Shown: positions 1-3,793 of the stretch, in pieces
Position numbering within the stretch: position 1 is the first letter of the stretch
Layout: every line of letters starts with the position of its first letter
Origin: Candidatus Methanomethylophilaceae archaeon
Lineage (GTDB): Archaea; Thermoplasmatota; Thermoplasmata; Methanomassiliicoccales; Methanomethylophilaceae
Direction of reading: 5' to 3'
NCBI GenBank assembly: GCA_016296195.1
Contig: JAEDJU010000077.1
Coordinates: 1-6,341 of the forward strand
Length of the DNA: 6,341 nt
Position numbers and translations under genes: made by a program
Notes under the pieces: generated by a model
Databases searched by the model: none
What the model was told of the DNA's origin: nothing
The model's input: the letters and a program-made list of their open reading frames with translations, nothing else

Positions 1-608
1 CCACCACCCCTTCCCACGATGATGACATCCACATCCATCCTGTTGAGGAGTTCGATCCCGGCCACGATGGACTGTGCGGCACCCTCTCCCTGCACCAATG
101 CGGGAGCCAACAGGATGTCGGCGGGGAACCTGGAGGCCGATGTCATAATTATATCGTGGATGACCGCACCGGTGGGGGATGTGACCACACCTATCGTCTT
201 CGGATACGGGGGGAGCGGCCTCTTCCTGGACCTGTCGAACAGTCCCTCGGCCTCCAGTTTCCTCTTCAGTTGCTCATAGGCGAGGTAGAGGTCGCCGATC
301 CCGGAACGTCTCATGGTCTCGACTATGAACTGGTAGCTCCCCCTGGGAACGTACATGTCCAATCTTCCGAAGGCGGAGACCTTCATGTTGGCGGTGGGCT
401 CGAAATCTATCCTCCTGCGACTTCCGGCGAACATGGCGCATCTGATCTCGCTGGTGGCATCCTTCAGGGTGAAGTAGTAGTGTCCCGAGGAGGCCTTGGT
501 CAGGTTGGATATCTCGCCGTTGACCCATATGTCGTGCAGACCCGGGTCGGAGCCGAATATCTCCTTCACGCGGGTGTTCAACTGTGTGACTGTCAGGGTC
601 TCGGACAT
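1..608 (-). CDS. xseA: Exodeoxyribonuclease VII large subunit (partial, C-terminus off left edge)
   Basis: This is the catalytic subunit of exonuclease VII, which in bacteria degrades single-stranded DNA from both ends into oligonucleotides, in complex with small XseB subunits. Reading inward from the left edge, 202 complete codons are visible. Residues 1-100 form the N-terminal OB-fold nucleic-acid-binding domain, with the typical WVNGEISN and HYYFTLKD stretches. The segment from about 137 carries the family signature IGVVTSPTGAVIHDI, and the window ends inside the conserved GRGGG motif (199-203). Bacterial XseA is usually 400-450 residues, so more than half is missing here because of the window edge. 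The ATG at 608 is chosen because GGGAGG (618-613) lies 4 bases upstream; an in-frame ATG at 620 would place that site inside the gene. It lies 36 bases downstream of the cls gene on the same strand, so co-transcription is likely. Family assignment is firm; whether an xseB partner follows is not visible. Confidence 0.95.
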   Translation of the reverse strand, partial: MSETLTVTQLNTRVKEIFGSDPGLHDIWVNGEISNLTKASSGHYYFTLKDATSEIRCAMFAGSRRRIDFEPTANMKVSAFGRLDMYVPRGSYQFIVETMRRSGIGDLYLAYEQLKRKLEAEGLFDRSRKRPLPPYPKTIGVVTSPTGAVIHDIIMTSASRFPADILLAPALVQGEGAAQSIVAGIELLNRMDVDVIIVGRGG

Positions 609-612
609 GTGG

Positions 613-638
613 CCTCCCATGCATCGGTGATATTTGAA
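613..638 (-). promoter_or_regulatory. Ribosome binding site and possible internal TATA-like box for xseA
   Basis: GGGAGG at 618-613 is a strong Shine-Dalgarno site 4 bases before the ATG at 608 and decides that start. Just upstream, TTCAAATATC on the minus strand (638-629) is AT-rich and TATA-like. Its centre is about 25 bases from the start codon, which would fit a secondary, nearly leaderless promoter. The ribosome site points instead to translation from a longer transcript coming from cls. The promoter part is weak. Confidence 0.4.
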
Positions 639-644
639 GTCGGT

Positions 645-2078
645 TCAGAGCTGCTCCGAGACCAGCCATGATATGTTGGTCCTGATCTTCTGGAGCAGTG
701 TCCTCTCGGAGAACATTTCCCGGGTGTACTCCGTGCATCTCCCCAGATCCTCCTCGAAGGCATCCACCATCTCCTTTCCTACCTCATCCGAGTAGATCAT
801 GGCGTTCGCCTCGAAGTTGAGCCTCATGCTCCTGTCGTCGAAGTTCGCTGATCCCACCGAGCACCAATGTCCGTCGACCACCATGGTCTTGGAGTGGACG
901 AATCCGTCATGGTATTCGTACACCCTTATCCCATCATCCATCACCATGCTGGCGTACTTCCTGTTCGCCCAGTACACGAACGGATGGTCGCCCACATCGG
1001 GGATGATGATCCTCACGTCGACTCCGCGCATGGCGGCGGCCCTCAAGGCCATGATGAACGCATCCCCCGGTCCGAAGTAGGGTGTGTGGATGAGGATGCT
1101 CTCCTTCGCCTGGTTGATCATCTGCATGTACTGGAAGGCGATCCCGTTCTTCGTCTCCATGTCGGGACCTCCGGACACGATCTGGACTGGGACATCCCCA
1201 TCGAACGTCGAATCGGAGTAGTATCTGGGGTCCACCAGTATGTTCTCCTTGGACGCATACTTCCAATCGAGTCCGAACCTGACGCACAGGGAGTTGACGG
1301 CCGATCCCCTGATCCTGACCGCGGAATCCCTCCAATGGCCGAACTCCCCCTGACCGAGGTACTCCACACCGATGTTGAATCCGCCTATGTACCCGATATC
1401 ACCGTCTATGACGGCGAGTTTTCTGTGGTTCCTGTTGTTCTTCTTCGGACTCAGCAGGCAGGTGGCCATGGTGTGGAACATACAGAGTTTCCCTCCGGCC
1501 TCCTTGAACCTCTTCTTCTCGGATACGCCGGTGTTGAATCCTATCGCATCCACGAGGAGTCTGACCTCCACGCCCTCCCTGGCCTTCTCGGTGAGGATGT
1601 CCATGATCTCGTTTCCGAGGGCATCCTTCCTGATGATGTAGTATTCCACATGGATGAACCTCTTGGCGTTCCTCAGGTCCTCTTTGAAATCGGAGAATTT
1701 GACGTTACCGTCCGTGTACAGGTCCACTCTGTTATCTGCGGAGAAGAACAAACCTCCGGCGGAGTTGATGCTCTTCGCCATCCTGGAATCTTCTTGAGAG
1801 CCGTTGTATTCATCTATGGCGTCCACACCTTTCTGTGACATCTCCTCGACTATGGCATCGGTGGTCCCCTTGGGACGGAACGCATATCTTGAGTAGAACG
1901 ACTGACCGAAGAACAGGTACAGTACGAAACCGACTATCGGTAGGAACACCAGCACGATGATCCAGAACAGCGCCCTGCTTGGGTTGTTCCTCTCCAGCAC
2001 GAACAGGGCCAGTATCAGCACCAGGTCCATGATGTATATCGCCTGGACGAGGTTGTTGACTATGAGGTCCAGAATCAT
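645..2078 (-). CDS. cls: Cardiolipin synthase, phospholipase D superfamily
   Basis: A 477-residue membrane enzyme of the bacterial ClsA type, which joins two glycerophospholipids into a cardiolipin; in archaea the substrate would be archaetidylglycerol, giving archaeal cardiolipin analogues. Two hydrophobic helices lie near residues 10-28 and 36-57, ending in the typical LFFGQ sequence. Two phospholipase D motifs follow: HRKLAVID (H218, K220, D225) and HSKTMVVD (H395, K397, D402), the latter followed by GSANFDDRS. Both HKD sites are intact, so the enzyme should be active. The length matches the family (about 480). The frame stays open upstream to 2288, but that extension has no Cls similarity and runs antisense into the neighbouring thioesterase. 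The ATG at 2078 leads directly into the first membrane helix and has AAGGAG (2094-2089) 10 bases upstream. It heads a probable transcription unit with xseA and is divergent from the thioesterase gene. Confidence 0.93.
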   Translation of the reverse strand: MILDLIVNNLVQAIYIMDLVLILALFVLERNNPSRALFWIIVLVFLPIVGFVLYLFFGQSFYSRYAFRPKGTTDAIVEEMSQKGVDAIDEYNGSQEDSRMAKSINSAGGLFFSADNRVDLYTDGNVKFSDFKEDLRNAKRFIHVEYYIIRKDALGNEIMDILTEKAREGVEVRLLVDAIGFNTGVSEKKRFKEAGGKLCMFHTMATCLLSPKKNNRNHRKLAVIDGDIGYIGGFNIGVEYLGQGEFGHWRDSAVRIRGSAVNSLCVRFGLDWKYASKENILVDPRYYSDSTFDGDVPVQIVSGGPDMETKNGIAFQYMQMINQAKESILIHTPYFGPGDAFIMALRAAAMRGVDVRIIIPDVGDHPFVYWANRKYASMVMDDGIRVYEYHDGFVHSKTMVVDGHWCSVGSANFDDRSMRLNFEANAMIYSDEVGKEMVDAFEEDLGRCTEYTREMFSERTLLQKIRTNISWLVSEQL

Positions 2079-2169
2079 ATGACTTCGACTCCTTCTGTCT
2101 ATATCAACGATTTGAGACGTTGTCCTTTTCTTCAGAGATTTTAAGACATCGCCCGCTTTGAGGTCATGC
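2079..2169. promoter_or_regulatory. Divergent promoter region between cls and the thioesterase gene
   Basis: This 91-base spacer holds the start signals of two oppositely directed genes. The only clear TATA-like element is the self-complementary TTTTAA at 2139-2144, reading ATTTTAAG on plus and CTTAAAAT on minus. Placed 26-27 bases before the transcript start, as is usual for archaeal TATA boxes, it would start the plus transcript near 2168, nearly at the thioesterase ATG. The minus transcript would start near 2115, giving cls a leader of about 37 bases that contains AAGGAG. One element may therefore serve both directions, which is inference. GAGGT at 2160-2164 is a possible plus-strand ribosome site. 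Confidence 0.45.
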
Positions 2170-2604
2170 ATGAACATGGACGATCTGAAGTCCAGGATGT
2201 CATCTGACTCCCTACAGTACGCGGAACGCGTCATGGATATGTACAACGCACCATTCGCCCGTGAGATGGGTCTGGAGATTAAGAGCATCTCTCTCGACAG
2301 GGTAGAATGCTATCTGGACCTCCGTCCGGAGATGATGAACAGCATGGGCAGAGGACACGGAGGTGCCGTCTACACCCTGTTCGACCACACGTTCGCCATA
2401 TTGTCCAATCTGGTCCATGATTGCACAGGCCAGAACACCAGCATATCGTTCTATCGTCCGGCACAGGGCAGGCTCACGGCGGTCGCCGTCCCCATCAACA
2501 GGTCCAGGTCCCTTGAGGTTTACGATGTGAGGATAACGAACGAGGAAGGCAAGCTCGTCGCATCCGGAGTCTGCACCGCTTTCGTCATCAGGAGAGATCC
2601 ATGA
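2170..2604 (+). CDS. PaaI-family hotdog-fold thioesterase
   Basis: A 144-residue protein of the PaaI/YbgC-like hotdog superfamily, most members of which hydrolyse acyl- or aryl-CoA thioesters in the cytoplasm as oligomers. The family layout is clear. A start like PFAREMGLEIKSI (28-40) precedes the central motif GHGGAVYTLFDHTFAILSN (62-80). There His63-Gly-Gly and Asp72 occupy the positions of the conserved HGG and catalytic acidic residue in PaaI. The strands with SISFYRPAQGRL and later EVYDVRITNEEGKLVASG complete the fold. The ATG at 2170 is chosen because GAGGT (2160-2164) lies 5 bases upstream; the ATG at 2176 and a TTG at 2158 are alternatives that change only a few residues. Its TGA overlaps the start of the zinc-ribbon gene by four bases, so the two are translationally coupled. 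Substrate is unknown. An archaeon lacks classical fatty-acid synthesis, so a CoA ester of an aromatic acid, amino-acid breakdown product or isoprenoid acid is as likely as a fatty acyl-CoA. Confidence 0.88.
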   Translation: MNMDDLKSRMSSDSLQYAERVMDMYNAPFAREMGLEIKSISLDRVECYLDLRPEMMNSMGRGHGGAVYTLFDHTFAILSNLVHDCTGQNTSISFYRPAQGRLTAVAVPINRSRSLEVYDVRITNEEGKLVASGVCTAFVIRRDP

Positions 2605-3071
2605 GCGACAGGTACTGTCCGTTCTGTGGTGAACTCGTACCGTCCACCTCGGTCACCTGTCCTAAATGCTACTGTAAGATCCCGGCGGAACCCGATGTTC
2701 CCAAGGAGGAGAGACGCAGGGAGAGGCAGAGGGACACACCTGTTGGCGAGAGGCCAAAGCATGGATACAACAAGACCTTGGCCCTGGCGCTAGCCGTGGT
2801 TCCGGGTTTCTTCGGTGTCCTCGGACTCGGTCAGATATACAGGAACTACAGGAACACCGGAGGATACTTCATCCTGCTGTTGGGGCTGCTGCTGTTCACC
2901 GGTGCGATGTTGCTGCTGACGAGCCATACGCACGGAGCATTCATGAACATACTGACGACCGTCGGGGCCTTCCCGCTGATGCTCCTGTACGCGTTCGTGT
3001 TCATCGGTTCCGTCATCGACGTCCTGCTGAATTCCGTGTTCAGGATGGAAGTCGGCAGTTTCAGGCACTGA
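2601..3071 (+). CDS. Zinc-ribbon membrane protein, TM2-like
   Basis: A 156-residue protein of unknown function. The N-terminus is a short zinc ribbon, CPFC (C6, C9) and CPKC (C20, C23), with a further Cys25. It is followed by a highly charged linker rich in Glu and Arg (about 34-54). Three hydrophobic segments follow (about 59-77, 87-107 and 117-139). The stretch GFFGVLGLGQIYRNYRNTGGYFILL spans residues 69-93, and its glycine-rich turn and aromatic-basic loop resemble the TM2 domain found in many small membrane proteins. The ribbon is probably cytoplasmic. The start overlaps the upstream thioesterase stop (ATGA), with AGGAG at 2590-2594 six bases before it, so the two genes are expressed together. 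Such ribbon-plus-membrane proteins are common in archaea, but no role is established that I can name. The reading frame and topology are well supported; the TM2 label is a resemblance judged by eye. Confidence 0.82.
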   Translation: MSDRYCPFCGELVPSTSVTCPKCYCKIPAEPDVPKEERRRERQRDTPVGERPKHGYNKTLALALAVVPGFFGVLGLGQIYRNYRNTGGYFILLLGLLLFTGAMLLLTSHTHGAFMNILTTVGAFPLMLLYAFVFIGSVIDVLLNSVFRMEVGSFRH

Positions 3072-3127
3072 CATGACCAAGGTCCGTTACGTGGATCGGA
3101 CCGATAAAACTACTTCCCACTTCCTTT
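3072..3127. terminator. Convergent intergenic spacer with hairpin, likely bidirectional terminator
   Basis: Between two converging stop codons lies a perfect 6-base inverted repeat, GGTCCG (3081-3086) and CGGACC (3097-3102), around a 10-base loop. On the plus strand it is followed by a pyrimidine-rich tract ending CCTTTTC (3123-3129). On the minus strand AGTTTTAT (3112-3105) supplies a short T run just before the hairpin. Archaeal terminators depend mainly on such T-rich tracts. The function is inferred from position and composition. Confidence 0.5.
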
Positions 3128-3676
3128 TCAGAAGAATCCGTTGCGTCTGAGGACACACATCATCGATGCGGACATCTGTGCCAGATCCAAAGCCGTCCGG
3201 CCTTCACCCACTCCAGCGGGATCGTCAGGACACATCCTGGAATAGGCATATGGGATCGCGTACTCCCCCTCCGGAGGATTCCTCAGGTCCCTGTCCAATC
3301 TCACGGAATAGGATGGGAGAAGGGTGAGCTCACCTGTGGTGTCCCAGGGTTCGAAACAGAGGAACCTTCCGAAAGTGAGGTTCACGTCGAATGATGTGCA
3401 TTCCTTACCGAAAACGGCATCCTGCAACCCCTTAACGACGATCTCCTCGGGATCCCCCATGTAGAGTCCCTCCGGTTCTATACCGTACACGGTAGCCAGA
3501 TGGTCCAGACCCTCCTTGCCGAGGTCCCTCGGATCCAAGGCGATCCTTCCATAGTACACGGTTTCGAAGTCGCTTCCATCGGAGAACATCCTGCATACCG
3601 CCACCTCGGCCACGGTGTCCTTGGGCATTCCGTCGTTCCCGGTGGAGGCTATCTCAACGATGTACACGTCGTCCAT
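3128..3676 (-). CDS. DnaQ/DEDD exonuclease-fold protein with degenerate active site
   Basis: A 182-residue protein whose layout follows the DEDD 3'-5' exonuclease family (DnaQ/RNase T), though I recognise no named gene. Residues 4-30, VYIVEIASTGNDG onward, match the first two strands, where the family has D-x-E-T-T-G. Here the acidic pair is E8 and A10, with S11-T12-G13 kept. Next come the usual LDP turn (47-49), YGIEPEGL (64-71) in place of HGI(T/S)-x-E-x-(L/V), a helix, and TSFDVNLTFGRFL (94-106) in place of the (H/Y)N-x-x-FD-x-x-FL motif, with the catalytic Asp apparently lost. Near the end, RTALDLAQM (160-168) replaces H-x-A-x-x-D-A, with Arg for His and Leu for Asp. The fold is therefore recognisable but catalysis is unlikely; a binding or structural role is possible. 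AGGTG (3683-3679) lies 2 bases before the ATG. It is divergent from the AddB-like nuclease gene, with which it may share control. Fold assignment is by motif reading and moderate in strength. Confidence 0.7.
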   Translation of the reverse strand: MDDVYIVEIASTGNDGMPKDTVAEVAVCRMFSDGSDFETVYYGRIALDPRDLGKEGLDHLATVYGIEPEGLYMGDPEEIVVKGLQDAVFGKECTSFDVNLTFGRFLCFEPWDTTGELTLLPSYSVRLDRDLRNPPEGEYAIPYAYSRMCPDDPAGVGEGRTALDLAQMSASMMCVLRRNGFF

Positions 3677-3793
3677 GACACCTGCATTGCGGAACGGGTA
3701 TTGAATCGTTCACAATAACAGAATAATGTTTCTAACAATTATTTCATCTATTACAAACAAGGATTCAACTACCCCTTCCACATTGGGAACAGC
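3677..3793. promoter_or_regulatory. AT-rich divergent promoter region with imperfect palindrome
   Basis: This 117-base spacer drives the pseudo-exonuclease leftward and the AddB-like gene rightward. Its middle (about 3711-3760) is much richer in A+T than the coding DNA. Possible TATA-like elements are CTATTACAAA (3748-3757) for the plus gene and TTATTGTG (3718-3711) for the minus gene, each 35-45 bases from its ATG. An imperfect inverted repeat, AATAATGTT (3722-3730) and AACAATTATT (3734-3743), surrounds TCT and could be an operator or chance in AT-rich DNA. The plus-strand ATG has only a weak ribosome site (TGGGAA at 3784-3789). Confidence 0.45.

Noticed and set aside
156..671. A long plus-strand open frame opposite xseA.
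   Set aside because: It is a shadow of the xseA coding strand; the xseA frame has clear family motifs while this one has none.
867..1838. A 323-residue plus-strand open frame opposite cls.
   Set aside because: It mirrors the cls codons, with His/Val/Asp-rich content typical of antisense reading, and shows no domain.
2079..2288. A 70-residue N-terminal extension of the cls frame, up to position 2288.
   Set aside because: It has no Cls-like sequence, runs antisense through the start of the thioesterase gene, and lies upstream of a well-placed ATG with AAGGAG.
3073..3150. A 25-codon plus-strand frame starting just after the zinc-ribbon gene.
   Set aside because: It has no ribosome site, covers the hairpin, and ends inside the oppositely oriented exonuclease-like gene.
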